Shown here: positions 26,934-36,116 of the stretch, in pieces
Layout: every line of letters starts with the position of its first letter
How positions within the stretch are numbered: the first letter of the stretch is position 1
Source: Lacunisphaera sp.
Lineage (GTDB): Bacteria; Verrucomicrobiota; Verrucomicrobiia; Opitutales; Opitutaceae
NCBI GenBank assembly: GCA_009695095.1
Contig: SIBQ01000003.1
Coordinates: 1 to 64,000, forward strand
Length of the DNA: 64,000 bases
Direction: 5' to 3'
Made by a program: the position numbers and the translations under genes
Notes under the pieces: model-generated
Seen by the model: only the letters and a program-made list of their open reading frames with translations
Database searches by the model: none
Told to the model about the DNA's origin: nothing

Positions 26934-27383
26934 TTGCGAGGTGGCTACTCTGGCCGGCAGGAATTATTCGATGCACCCGCGGTGTCAGTCATGGGGGATG
27001 CCCTTGGATTGCACCCTGCTCGTTCGTGGTCGGAGAGTGCGATGTCGACGGCGCTGATCGCCAACCGGAGGGGTCCGGCTTACCACAGCCAGTGCATGTC
27101 CCGATAAATCTTGGTCCAGAGATAATCGATCCGACGTACATCCTCTCCGATGAGGCATTCGCTGACGTGCCGGCAGGCCGCCGCCACCAAAGGCGAGCCG
27201 GGTCAGTTCGTGGCCTCGCCCCAGCCGTGGAGACCGGATTCCGGATCGATTCTCAGCAAAGTCGAGTTGTACTTGATGCCCTCGACCAGGAAGGTTCGGC
27301 AGGAGGTTGTTTTCATCGCCCGTTGATCCAAGCTCGCGCCCTGTCCATCGCAGCCCGGTGGTAGGAGCGGCGGACGCGCCGCC
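26934..27383. other. Intergenic region with an enolase-superfamily remnant
   Basis: 450 bases between two convergent genes. The middle part on the minus strand is a decayed enolase-superfamily gene (listed separately). The remaining 90 bases after the metallohydrolase show nothing recognisable. Confidence 0.5.
27025..27316 (-). pseudogene. Enolase-superfamily dehydratase, broken N-terminal fragment
   Basis: From ATG 27316 the minus strand reads MKTTSCRTFLVEGIKYNSTL and then LRIDPESGLHGWGEATN, the start of a mandelate racemase-type capping domain. A stop follows, then in the same frame HVSECLIGEDVRRIDYLWTK. After another stop and a frameshift comes AGPLRLAISAVDIALSD, matching the family's SAVDIALWD. 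The rest of the barrel is gone. It is a dead relative of the two intact enolase genes at 34788 and 48298. Confidence 0.8.
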
Positions 27384-29093
27384 TCACGTCTCGATTTCCC
27401 GTCCAATCCGCAGCGGCAGGACGTTGTAGTCGACCTCCAGGCGCACCGCCCACAGCATGAAGGGAAGGGTGATATTATTCGGCCGGTTCTTCAGCCTGAT
27501 CTTCAGGGTGTTGTCGCCGCCCTTCACCCAATCGCCATGCGTGAGGTCGAATTTCGCCTCGAGCTGGCTGTGCATTCCGTTCCAGTTCCACGGATATTGC
27601 AGACTCACGTCCATCTTCGCCATGGCGAGGGGGATTTTCTTCCCGTTCCAGGTGAACTCCATTTCCTCGTCTCCGGTGACATTGCAGAGGTCCAGACGGA
27701 GGAGCAGTCCCGAGAGCAGATGCTTCGCCCTGGCCTCGGCGATATTATCCCCGACGGGAATGCGGATCGCGATCACCGGCCCGCCCGGCTCGATCACCAC
27801 GGGCACTTGGCGGGGATGACTCCCGAGGTAATCCTTCTGCGGCGCGTACTCGGTGATCGACTTGTTCTGGCCCTGGTAGAATTCCGCCTGGCCGGCGATC
27901 ATGTACAGTTTCCTCGTGTATTCGAGGGTGTGGGGACTGCCAATCTCGGAGAGCAATGTCATGGCCTCGACCCGGTTGGTGATCGTCTGATGGTGAAAGT
28001 TGAAGAGGTTGATCCCCTGGATGCCCTGCCGCCAGGCATTGAGCGCGGCCGCCCGGACCGCTTCCAGCGGTGGCGGCGCAAACCGGCCGGGTCCCACGCC
28101 CTCCGTCACGCTGGCATAGACGAGGCAGGATGAGCCTCGGGCCATATCCACGAAGGAGTCGAAAGGCAGCTCGCAGGTGGTATCGTAATAGACGGAAGGA
28201 GTCAGGACATCTATGAGTTCCTCCCTGATCCAAGTGGCAACGTCATAACCCACCTGTCGGCAAATCTCCGGGGTGCCCGTCACACGTACGCCGAACTTGA
28301 GCGGCCGACCCCGTTTCTGGCCGACCCGGTCCAACATCTGCCGGAACTCCTTCAGGTACGCATTGAGGATCCCGACCCCGGCCTCTTTCTTCTCCGGTGG
28401 GAAATGCACCCCGATGTCTCGCGTGAAGTCCAATTCGAAACCGTCGACGTCGTACAAGGTACAGATTTCCTCCACCTGCCGCAGACGAAACGCCCTCACC
28501 TCGGGGAACGAGAAATCCTGGTGGATGCCGTCCTTTAGGTTATACTCCGGATGCTTCAGGCGGAAGCTGTTCCGCAGGCCGTAACTGTCGGGATGGCCGT
28601 CGTTGAACCGCATGGCCGACCAGAACTCCTTCCCGTTCGCATGGGTCAACGCGATCGCCTCCTTCCATGGATCAGCCTCCATCTTCAGCAGTGCTGTCAG
28701 GTTTCGCACGTTCCTCCAGTTGTTGACGCTCTTCAGCATCTTCGGTGCGACCAGTGCCGCCTCCTCGATACCCGACTTGAACAGGGGCACCGTGTCTCCG
28801 ACTGTAAACATGTGGCAGATGATCCCGTCGACCTGTGTCCCCAACAGGCGTCCGACGATCTCGTAGACAAAGTGTTCCAAGGTGATCGGCGACGGGACGC
28901 ACATGAGGATCCAGCTGCCGTCATGATGATAGTACAGCCTCGGGGCCGGGGGCACTTTTTCCCGCCCGGAGGCCGGGGGCTGCGCCGTCCGCGCCGGGAC
29001 GGGAAGCAGCGCGACGCCCGCGGCCATGGCGGCTGCCTTCTGCAGGAAACTCCTGCGGTCTACGGGGCGGGGAGTGGGTTCAGGATTTTTCAT
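27384..29093 (-). CDS. Glycoside-hydrolase-like TIM-barrel protein, TAT-exported (copy 2, intact)
   Basis: A 569-residue protein. The N-terminus has the twin-arginine signal RRSFLQKAAAMAAGVALLPV. The barrel region (about 60-360) contains EFWSAMRFNDGHPDSYGL, DGFELDFTRDIGVHFPP and DVLTPSVYYDTTCELPFDSF; these acidic and Tyr residues at strand ends suit a carbohydrate-active fold of the GHL10 type. The C-terminal beta-sandwich has WNGKKIPLAMAKMDVS. This copy has a normal ATG, unlike copy 1. It lies beside an enolase remnant and ahead of an SDR on the other strand. Catalysis is not proven. Confidence 0.75.
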   Translation of the reverse strand: MKNPEPTPRPVDRRSFLQKAAAMAAGVALLPVPARTAQPPASGREKVPPAPRLYYHHDGSWILMCVPSPITLEHFVYEIVGRLLGTQVDGIICHMFTVGDTVPLFKSGIEEAALVAPKMLKSVNNWRNVRNLTALLKMEADPWKEAIALTHANGKEFWSAMRFNDGHPDSYGLRNSFRLKHPEYNLKDGIHQDFSFPEVRAFRLRQVEEICTLYDVDGFELDFTRDIGVHFPPEKKEAGVGILNAYLKEFRQMLDRVGQKRGRPLKFGVRVTGTPEICRQVGYDVATWIREELIDVLTPSVYYDTTCELPFDSFVDMARGSSCLVYASVTEGVGPGRFAPPPLEAVRAAALNAWRQGIQGINLFNFHHQTITNRVEAMTLLSEIGSPHTLEYTRKLYMIAGQAEFYQGQNKSITEYAPQKDYLGSHPRQVPVVIEPGGPVIAIRIPVGDNIAEARAKHLLSGLLLRLDLCNVTGDEEMEFTWNGKKIPLAMAKMDVSLQYPWNWNGMHSQLEAKFDLTHGDWVKGGDNTLKIRLKNRPNNITLPFMLWAVRLEVDYNVLPLRIGREIET

Positions 29094-29328
29094 GAAGTTT
29101 AGCGTCGCCGCAGGGTTTCGCCTTCGACGAAGTCCGGGATGATCAGGTTGGGTTGGGCGGGAGGTGCCCCTGGTTCACCAGTTTCAGTATCAGGCGCGCG
29201 AGTCGCTGCATGTAGGCGTCGGATGCGCACTGGTAATGACGGGGTGCGGGATTCGAGCCCGGGGGCGATGTTAGTCCGGTTGATTGGTCAAAGTGTCGGG
29301 AAGAGGTGGGTTTGGCAAGCCTGCGCGG
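27384..29328. repeat. 1.9-kb duplicated segment, copy 2 (pair: 17538-19478)
   Basis: Second member of the duplicated pair. The upstream block with the phrase GCATGTAGGCGTCGGATG is shared with copy 1 and contains no gene. The segment ends in GTGGGTTTGGCAAGCCTGCG, a piece of the same IS3 end found beside copy 1. An IS3 element probably took part in the duplication. Confidence 0.85.
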
Positions 29329-29514
29329 CAGAAGTGCCGTGACCGCCTGAAACGGAACCGGGACTGGGGTTTGTCTGGGCAACCTGAAAGGACCCTGGCC
29401 CATGAAAGGCAAACGCCAGAGATGGACAAACCACAGAAACCACCCCAGCCTCAACCAACTTCCCCCCATCGACTCCAAAGGTGGACCGAAAAAGTGGGGC
29501 CGATCACATTCCCT
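29094..29514. other. Shared upstream block and IS3 end fragment
   Basis: About 420 bases between the divergent glycoside-hydrolase-like gene and the SDR gene. The left half is the block shared with 19245-19478. From about 29329 the sequence is unique. An open frame continues into the SDR gene, but it shows no family resemblance before 29515. Confidence 0.5.
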
Positions 29515-30291
29515 ATGACTATAAAAGAGCTCATGAATTTGGACGGACGCACCGCGCTCGTGACCGGAGGTTACGGGATTTACGGCGCTCCTATCTCAGA
29601 AGCCTTGGCCGAGGCAGGAGCCCACGTCATCATCGCATCGCGTTCCATCAAGCCGTGCGCGGCGTTCGCCGCGAAGCTTCGCGAACGCGGATGGAAGGCG
29701 GACGCCGAGAGCTTCGACCAAAGCAGCGAATCCTCCATCCTGCAATTGCGAGATAGGCTCATCAAGCAGTTCTCCGCGGTGCCCATCCTGGTCAATAATT
29801 CCGTGGGCAGGACGATGCGCGGATTCGACGATTCCCTCGAGGCTTGGCACCAGTCGATGCAAGTCAACGCCGATGGTTTTTTTGCGATCAGTCGCGCCTT
29901 CATCGAGCCAATGATGGCAGCCGGCCAGGGCTCTATCGTCAACATCAGTTCCATCCAGGGTGTTGTCGCCCCCGATTTTTCCAACTACGCGGGAACGAAT
30001 AAGACGACCCCTCCCGACTATCATTTCCACAAGCATGGCATGATCGGTTTGACAAAATACCTGGCCGCCTACTCCGGTCCGCGCGGGGTCCGTGTCAACG
30101 CCATCTCGCCTGGCGGCTTCCAAACCGACGATCACCAGGAACCCTTTCTCAGCCAGTATTGCCGTCGCGTGTTTCTAGGCCGGATGGCGCGCCACGATGA
30201 CATCAAGGGAGCGGTTGTTTTCCTGGCGTCCGATGCCTCGGGCTACATCACCGGACAAAACATAGTGGTGGACGGCGGATACACCGTCTGA
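29515..30291 (+). CDS. Short-chain dehydrogenase/reductase (SDR A)
   Basis: A 258-residue NAD(P)-dependent oxidoreductase. The cofactor motif TGGYGIYG replaces the usual TGxxxGIG. NNSVGR matches NNAG, the catalytic Ser is in NISSIQGV, and the YxxxK pair is YHFHK. The C-terminal end ITGQNIVVDGGYTV is typical. ATG 29515 is chosen because similarity to the sister SDR at 47514 begins there. The two share long identical stretches (DQSSESSILQLRD, VNAISPGGFQT against VNCVSPGGFQT). It probably oxidises a sugar or sugar acid together with the nearby enolase-type enzymes. Confidence 0.88.
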   Translation: MTIKELMNLDGRTALVTGGYGIYGAPISEALAEAGAHVIIASRSIKPCAAFAAKLRERGWKADAESFDQSSESSILQLRDRLIKQFSAVPILVNNSVGRTMRGFDDSLEAWHQSMQVNADGFFAISRAFIEPMMAAGQGSIVNISSIQGVVAPDFSNYAGTNKTTPPDYHFHKHGMIGLTKYLAAYSGPRGVRVNAISPGGFQTDDHQEPFLSQYCRRVFLGRMARHDDIKGAVVFLASDASGYITGQNIVVDGGYTV

Positions 30292-30310
30292 GATCCAGGA
30301 GCCCGGACTG

Positions 30311-30346
30311 ACTCACGGGGTGGCTCGAAATGTTGAGGCCGGTCAG
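30311..30346. mobile_element. Solo IS3 terminal repeat
   Basis: CACGGGGTGGCTCGAAATG followed by TTGAGGCCGGTCA closely matches the inverted complement of the left end of the IS3 element at 41049 (TGACCGGGTTCAACTTTTCG...CCACC). No transposase is attached. It also forms a stem, GGACTGAC/GTCAGTCC (30305-30349), that could act as a terminator for SDR A. Confidence 0.6.
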
Positions 30347-30387
30347 TCCCTTTCCAGGCCGCGGCTCACAGCAGCGGGCTGGGCAGA

Positions 30388-31713
30388 TCAATTGGCAAGC
30401 TTGAGGATGTGCCGCAGCTGCAAGGGACGATCAACTCCGGAAAGTAGATTGGTCACGGTTAGCTGAATCTCCAGAGGGCTACTCTGATCACGATTCTTTT
30501 TTAAAGTAAAGGGGACCAATGTCGTGGCGTTGGGGGCTAGACTCATAGTTTTGGGCAGGCTGCCGGGCAAACTGGGAATGCCTGCATTGAACGAGATGGA
30601 CCCATCCCCTTCGTTCAGCGCGAACCGCACGACGAAAGGAAACGAGGAGCGATTCTCCACTGAAAAATAGCTCATTGAGAATCCGGAAAGATCGGCTGGC
30701 GCGTATGAAAGCTGCAGGGAGGCCTCGGCAACTGCCTTGAGCCAACGCTCTGATCCCCAAATCATCTCATTGAAGTAAGCCAGGGTTCGACGTTGCTTAA
30801 TGGCCTCATGGACGCCTTGAGGATCCTGGCTCTTCGAGAGCACCAAAGTCATGGGGCGGCGTTCCCCTTTTGAACGATCAACGAGCAAATCGATTGGCCA
30901 GTGGGCATCGGAAACCGCGAAAACAGCCAGGTTGTTTTCCAGACACCAGTCCATCACTTGGGGATAAAACCACGTCCCCAATGAGAACTGTGTGCCCAAT
31001 CTATTGCCGACCTGAGTGTTCTTGATCTCAATGCCATCCAGTCTGCCGCTTTTCAATAGCTCGCGGGCTTCTGGAACCCATTCGGTGTGAGGATGAGCCC
31101 AAACCAGGATTCCGCGCTGATCCTGAGAGACTGACTTGAACACCGAGGGATAATCGCCGGACAGTGGAGATTCATCGCTGATGAAGTGGGCCTCATAATC
31201 GCTGTTGCGGGCTGGGCGCAAGGAAGCAGAGGAAGTGGAGGAAGTGGTGATTTCAGCGCTGTGAATCAACAACATGTTCAGCTGGGCAGCGAGATGCTTC
31301 GCTCGCTCATAGGCGCGCCCCCGGTCGTCAGGAAAAGCGACGTTCAGATACTCGGGATGGTCCGTGATGGCCAGAACGTCTAGGCCGTCTCGCCATGCTT
31401 CATAAACACGCACTTCCGGTGTCACCTGTCCGTCGGAGTAAAGCGTGTGAATATGGAACTCCCCTTTCAGTACCTGATAGCCCTCCACTTCGGGAAAGGT
31501 GATTTGATCGCGGTGAAGACCAGCCTCATAGCCTAGATAGAACATCTGATAAGGCCACTCCTGGTGCACCTGAGAAGGCCGCTTCGCCGCCGCAGTGGAG
31601 CCGGCGTCGGGCTGTGGGCCGGGAGCGGCTTGCCCCCATCCCAGTAGAGGCAGGGCGACAAGCATAGCAGACCGGTACAACGTCTGAACTGTGATCTTGA
31701 GGTTCGCTAACAT
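30388..31713 (-). CDS. Exported PHP-domain metallohydrolase
   Basis: A 441-residue protein. ATG 31713 is chosen because GGGAGAGG lies seven bases before it and a signal peptide follows (TLYRSAMLVALPLLGWGQA). The PHP signatures are GEFHIHTLYSDGQVTP, LAITDHPEY, LIHSAEITT, WAHPHTEW and VFAVSDAHWP, which provide the metal-binding His and Asp residues. A C-terminal beta domain (about 330-440) follows. It is related in fold to the C-terminal half of the gene at 23802 but has no propeller. It is transcribed alone, toward SDR A. Substrate unknown; phosphoester or similar is likely from the family. Confidence 0.87.
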   Translation of the reverse strand: MLANLKITVQTLYRSAMLVALPLLGWGQAAPGPQPDAGSTAAAKRPSQVHQEWPYQMFYLGYEAGLHRDQITFPEVEGYQVLKGEFHIHTLYSDGQVTPEVRVYEAWRDGLDVLAITDHPEYLNVAFPDDRGRAYERAKHLAAQLNMLLIHSAEITTSSTSSASLRPARNSDYEAHFISDESPLSGDYPSVFKSVSQDQRGILVWAHPHTEWVPEARELLKSGRLDGIEIKNTQVGNRLGTQFSLGTWFYPQVMDWCLENNLAVFAVSDAHWPIDLLVDRSKGERRPMTLVLSKSQDPQGVHEAIKQRRTLAYFNEMIWGSERWLKAVAEASLQLSYAPADLSGFSMSYFSVENRSSFPFVVRFALNEGDGSISFNAGIPSLPGSLPKTMSLAPNATTLVPFTLKKNRDQSSPLEIQLTVTNLLSGVDRPLQLRHILKLAN

Positions 31714-31865
31714 CTGAGACCTCTCCCGATGGCCTGTTTGTTCAACAACATTCCTGTTAGGAATTCTGTTCATATCGTCATGTCAAGGGCGTTCGATAAC
31801 CAGTCGCTCCTTAAAAACACCCCATACTGTTGTTTGGTATAATGGTAGGCATGGTATATGCATGA

Positions 31866-32219
31866 TTGGCTTACAGGAAAACCGGTCATGAAGGTCGGAT
31901 TTCCGGCAAAACTCCGACGAGGAAGCCCAACCCCGACGCCACTGATTACGCCAAGCGCCAGGCCCGGCAACGCTTCCGGCGCCGCGCCGCCATCGAACCG
32001 AGAATCGGTCACCGCAAGAGTGACTTCCGGCTCGGACGCAACTTTCTGCGCGGCGTCCAAGGCGACGCCCTCAACCTCCTCCTCGCCGCCACTGCCGCGA
32101 ACTTGAGCTGCTGGCTCCGCCGGGCTTCGGTGTGCCTTGATGCGTTTATCGCTCAGTTGCTCTCAATCCTCAACCTTGACGAATCTCTTCGTCTCCTTTC
32201 AGTGCAAACGGGTTTTTAA
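31866..32219 (+). pseudogene. IS5-family transposase C-terminal remnant
   Basis: The frame encodes YAKRQARQRFRRRAAIEPRI followed by GHRKSDFRLGRNFLRG and GDALNLLLAATAANL, which is the C-terminal catalytic region of an IS5-family transposase (RRRAAIEPVIGHLKSDHRLGRN type). The N-terminal half is missing. It belongs to a different IS5 subgroup from the remnants at 19855 and 50840. The TATAAT at about 31839 may be a leftover promoter. Confidence 0.8.
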
Positions 32220-32392
32220 GGGACGACTAACACCAGCACTGGCTCCGATTAAGGCGGTCACGTCAGCGCCATCGGCTCTGCCGGTGTTCATCAGGACCAG
32301 CGGCAACGCCTGATCGTGAACACGCTGCGAAGCGCAGGAACCGAGGGTCCCCGTCTCGACGATGATAATTCACGATATCGCTCATAAGCCGC

Positions 32393-33418
32393 TCAGCGGG
32401 GGCGGGGAAGAACAACCAGGCTGGCGAGGGCATCCCCGGTCGCGACGGAGCGTTTGCGCCGGAGGGATATCACGGTTCCGGGATGTGTCGCCCTGACAGG
32501 AATGCCCGTTTTTCCCCCCAACGGATAGACGGTGCCCACCAAAGCCCTCTTCCGCACCTTGTCGCCCACGGCGACAGCGGAAATAAACAAGCCGCCGGCC
32601 GGTGATGGGTGATGGAGCTGGATCGTGACTTCATGCCGGTCGGTGGTGAGCCTGATGGACTGCTTTTTCAGGCGCGGCGTCGCACCCTTGAGAAAGCCGA
32701 AGCGCAGAAGAAAGTTACGCAGACCCCGGTGCAGATCCCGGGCATCGTCGGGGTGCACGCCGGCGCCTCCGCGGTTTTCGGTGTATACCGCCGGAATCCC
32801 GTTGTCCACGGCCGCGCTGATGGTGCGGCCAGGATTGTAAGGGCTACCCCAACACCAGAAGTCATCGAAACAAGCGGCCATGGCCGCTTGAACCCGGTCG
32901 ATTTCAGACCGGCCGGTGATGATGTAACCGGTCCAAGGGAGCAAGTCATGGAGAACCCCGCCGCTGTGCAGGTCGAGATAATAGTCCGCATGCCGTAAAA
33001 TCTGATTCAAGAATAGATGGGCGACACGCTCGGCCTGGTTCCCGCGGGGGTCGCCGGGGAAGACCCGGGCCAGGTTGCTGCCATCCTTGGGGTGACCACG
33101 GGTGCCGGCGAAGAAGGCTTCTTCGTGGAGCACCGGAATGATCACCAGCGTGCCGCGCAAGTCTCGGGGATTGATGAGGCGGACGAGCTCTCGCAGGACG
33201 GTCGGGCCCTCGTATTCATCACCGTGGGTGGCGCCATTGATGACCGCCACCGGTCCGGGCTTGCCTCGAATAATGAACGCACTGAATCCCGGAGGCCCTT
33301 TTCCCACGCGCCGGAAGTGAAGCCCCGGAGGAAGGCGGAGCCAGGCGGGGTTTTCGTCCTTAGGCGGCGGTTTGATCATGATTGACGGTTCTGTCTGCGG
33401 CGAAGGACGCATCTGCAC
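32393..33418 (-). CDS. Succinylglutamate desuccinylase/aspartoacylase-family zinc deacylase
   Basis: A 341-residue M14-like protein; ATG 33379 is an alternative start. Zinc ligands are visible in NGATHGDEYEGP (His, Glu) and YYLDLHSGGVLHD (His). Further conserved parts are FPGDPRGNQAERVAHLF and AVYTENRGGAG (catalytic Glu). A C-terminal beta-barrel domain (HPGTVISLRRKRSVATGDAL) is typical of the AstE/AspA group. It would remove an acyl group from an amine or amino acid. It is divergent from the epimerase-like gene at 33592. The actual substrate cannot be told. Confidence 0.85.
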   Translation of the reverse strand: MQMRPSPQTEPSIMIKPPPKDENPAWLRLPPGLHFRRVGKGPPGFSAFIIRGKPGPVAVINGATHGDEYEGPTVLRELVRLINPRDLRGTLVIIPVLHEEAFFAGTRGHPKDGSNLARVFPGDPRGNQAERVAHLFLNQILRHADYYLDLHSGGVLHDLLPWTGYIITGRSEIDRVQAAMAACFDDFWCWGSPYNPGRTISAAVDNGIPAVYTENRGGAGVHPDDARDLHRGLRNFLLRFGFLKGATPRLKKQSIRLTTDRHEVTIQLHHPSPAGGLFISAVAVGDKVRKRALVGTVYPLGGKTGIPVRATHPGTVISLRRKRSVATGDALASLVVLPRPR

Positions 33419-33591
33419 AAGGGAGTTTCTCTGGGAATAATATGTAACCAGAATATGATGACTGACATTTCGGAACAGTCTGCTTGGGTGGTGGCCATGG
33501 CTGTGATTCGTCCAACAATTGTCTCCGGGGAGCCAACCACTCCGGGAGCCGCCCGCTGTCGTTGGCTCAGACTTCCGGTTGCCCGCCAGTC

Positions 33592-34659
33592 ATGAAATCG
33601 TCGCGTTCCAACCTTCGGATACGGCGCGCGCATCGGCACGGCGCCGAGCTGTTGATTCTCGAAAACCGTCGCGTTCGGGTGACGATCTGGCCGGAACATG
33701 GGGCGGCGATTTTGGGCTTCGAGGATATTGGACGAAAGCTCGACGTCATGTGGAAGAATCCGATGGTGCAGCCTCCGCGACGGACCCTGTTGGCTCAACC
33801 GATCGAGCGGAACAGCGATATTTACGATGTATTGGATGGGTCGTGGTTTCTTTCGCTGCCCACCGGATGGTTTCCGACCGACTATTTTGGGGCGCCGATC
33901 GGAGGGCACGGGGAATTCCGGGTTCTGCCCTTCGAGGCGGAAATACTGGAGGAGAGCCGGGAGCGGGTGCGGGTGAAAGTGGTGGGAAAATCGATCCGCA
34001 CGCCATTTGTCATGGAGAGGATCTGGGAACTTGGGCGGGACAGCGAGGTGCTCGGATGGGAGGAAACGCTGACCAACCGGAGCGGCACGGCGCGACCGTG
34101 CGCCTGGCTGCACCATCCGGCGTTTGGCGGCGCGCTGATCCAAGGGGCGGAATTGCGGGTTCCGGCCCGGACGATTGCGACCTATGATTTCAACCGCCAG
34201 ATCGGCACCCAGGTCAAACAGGGCTACCGGGGGCAGTGGCCGTTCATCCCGGAGCTGCGGGGTGGCGGCATGCGCGATTGCAGCAAGGTGCCGGCGGCGG
34301 GAAGCGGGGTGGATCATTCGGTGCAGATGACGGATCTGTCCGTGGGGTGGGGCTGTATCTGGAACCAGTCCGCGCGGCGGGGATTCGCCCTGCGGTGGGA
34401 TGAGCGGTTTTTCCCCTGGGCCTGGTCCTGGGCCCGCGGTGGCGGCCACGGTGTGCAGTCAGTCGGGGAGGACTATCCCTTTTGGGGGCACGGGCACTTG
34501 ATCACTCTGCAACCCAGCACTTCCCCGGTCGGACCCTTTTCCGAACTCGTGTCCGCGGGCCAGGTGGCGATGGTCCCCGCCGGAGGCTCCCTGAGCACCC
34601 GGTTGCTGAGTGGATTCACGGATCAACCCGATGATCCATGGGACCTCGGCCAGGCCTGA
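33592..34659 (+). CDS. Aldose 1-epimerase-like (DUF4432-type) protein A
   Basis: About 355 residues from ATG 33592. It shows the galactose mutarotase-like beta-sandwich pattern: NRRVRVTIWPEHGAAILGFE, WFPTDYFGAPIGGHGEFRVL, WEETLTNRSGTARPCAWLHH, HPAFGG and WDERFFPWAWSWARGGG. The His in GGHGE and LHHPAFG and the late acidic residue fit the active-site plan. The upstream extension to 33484 is not family-like. The enolase-type gene begins 128 bases later on the same strand. It pairs functionally with the related protein at 49605. Confidence 0.75.
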   Translation: MKSSRSNLRIRRAHRHGAELLILENRRVRVTIWPEHGAAILGFEDIGRKLDVMWKNPMVQPPRRTLLAQPIERNSDIYDVLDGSWFLSLPTGWFPTDYFGAPIGGHGEFRVLPFEAEILEESRERVRVKVVGKSIRTPFVMERIWELGRDSEVLGWEETLTNRSGTARPCAWLHHPAFGGALIQGAELRVPARTIATYDFNRQIGTQVKQGYRGQWPFIPELRGGGMRDCSKVPAAGSGVDHSVQMTDLSVGWGCIWNQSARRGFALRWDERFFPWAWSWARGGGHGVQSVGEDYPFWGHGHLITLQPSTSPVGPFSELVSAGQVAMVPAGGSLSTRLLSGFTDQPDDPWDLGQA

Positions 34660-34787
34660 AAAAAGATGAACATCCGGACCGGCGTTTCCCGTTCGCACGT
34701 CAGCATTGCCGGCCAGCCGGATGGAGCTTGAATTTCTTGCCTATGAAAACGACCAGGAAGGGAATTTCCAGTCATGCGGGAGACAAC

Positions 34788-35972
34788 ATGAAGGTGGCGA
34801 AGCTCGAGGCCATTCCTGTGCGCGTGCCTTACAAGCGTGTCGAGGAAAGCTCGCTTATCGCGCGTGGCGGCATCGCTGACGTCCTGATCAAGGTCACGGC
34901 TGACAATGGCATGGTAGGCTGGGGCGAATGCACCCGGGCGGCGGACGTGCCGGGTATCGAGTGCGCCGTGAGGGCGATGACGCCGATAATTCTTGGCCGG
35001 GACCCCTGGGACAAGGAGGCGATCCATCGCGACCTTGCCGTGCAAGGGCTGTGGGCATTTCAGCCGATGACCGGCAATTTCGCCTACGCCGGCATTGACA
35101 TGGCGCTGTGGGACCTTTGTGGAAAGGCGGCCGGCCAGCCGCTCTACCGGTTGTTCGGTGGCGCGCAGCGCGAAGAGGTCGATTATTTCTATTACATGGA
35201 GTGGGGCACGCCGAAGGAAATCGAACACCAGGCCAAAGACGGCATGAAACGCGGCTACCGCGCCTACTACATCAAGGCCGGCGTTGATGAGCACAAGGAA
35301 GAGGCGATGCTCGAGACGCTGCGCCAGATCATCGGGCCCGATGGCAAGATCCGCATTGATGTCAACCAAGCCTGGACCCTGCCTCAAGCGGTGCGCCTGT
35401 TGAAGCGCTGGCATGCGCGCTTCGACCTGGATTTCGTGGAGGCGCCGGTGCCGATCGATCCGGTTGAGAACAACCTCGATCTGATGCGGCAGGTGGACGT
35501 GCCGATCTGTGTCAACGAAGGCTTGTGGCGCGAGGCCGATGCCTGGCGAATCATCAACAGCCGCTGCGGCAGCTTTCTTTGTTTCAGCCAGTACTGGGTC
35601 GGTTCCCTTGTCCGCTTCCACATGCTGGTGCAGGCCAGCCACATGGAAGGCTGGCAGGTCTGCAAACACACGCATGGTGAGCTTGGTCTCACGGCCGCGG
35701 CCGGCCAGCACATGATGCTGGCGGCGCCCAACGCCTGCCTAGGCCACCAGCAGACGGCGCAGCTCATGGTGGATGACATCCTGACGGAGCGCATCCCGAT
35801 CGCGGATGGTCCGCGGTGGGGCCGCATTGACAAACCCGGGCTCGGGGTGGAAGTCGATGCGGACAAGGTGGCTCGATATCATGAGGCGTACCGCAAATAC
35901 GGCGAATTCCCCCCGTATGGCAACCGGTTTCCGGTCAAGGCTGCGAGGCGATTTTCCAGGAGACACCCCTAG
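34788..35972 (+). CDS. Enolase-superfamily (mandelate racemase/muconate lactonizing) enzyme A
   Basis: A 394-residue enzyme. ATG 34788 is chosen because CGGGAG precedes it by five bases; ATG 34743 is also in frame. The capping domain has VLIKVTADNGMVGWGECT. The barrel has YYIKAG at strand 2 (Tyr where the first Lys of KxK is usual), IRIDVNQAW (first metal ligand), DFVEAPVP (second), CVNEGLW (third), and the His of CKHTHGELGL. Members dehydrate or racemise carboxylate-containing sugars. The late WGRIDKPGLGVEVD is the family end motif. Substrate unknown. Confidence 0.87.
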   Translation: MKVAKLEAIPVRVPYKRVEESSLIARGGIADVLIKVTADNGMVGWGECTRAADVPGIECAVRAMTPIILGRDPWDKEAIHRDLAVQGLWAFQPMTGNFAYAGIDMALWDLCGKAAGQPLYRLFGGAQREEVDYFYYMEWGTPKEIEHQAKDGMKRGYRAYYIKAGVDEHKEEAMLETLRQIIGPDGKIRIDVNQAWTLPQAVRLLKRWHARFDLDFVEAPVPIDPVENNLDLMRQVDVPICVNEGLWREADAWRIINSRCGSFLCFSQYWVGSLVRFHMLVQASHMEGWQVCKHTHGELGLTAAAGQHMMLAAPNACLGHQQTAQLMVDDILTERIPIADGPRWGRIDKPGLGVEVDADKVARYHEAYRKYGEFPPYGNRFPVKAARRFSRRHP

Positions 35973-36116
35973 CAGACCGGACCCGTGGTCGGTAAAGGTT
36001 GAGGATGAGATGGGCTAAGCACGAAAACGCGCCGCCCGGAAGGGTCTGGCGAGTTTGACGGGAATTCGCGCATCCTTGCCCGTGATCCACGCTAAACGTC
36101 CGCCTGATGGAGGGAT

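Noticed and set aside
27026-27364. 112-codon open frame on the + strand
   Set aside because: It is antisense to a recognisable enolase-superfamily remnant and has no family features of its own.
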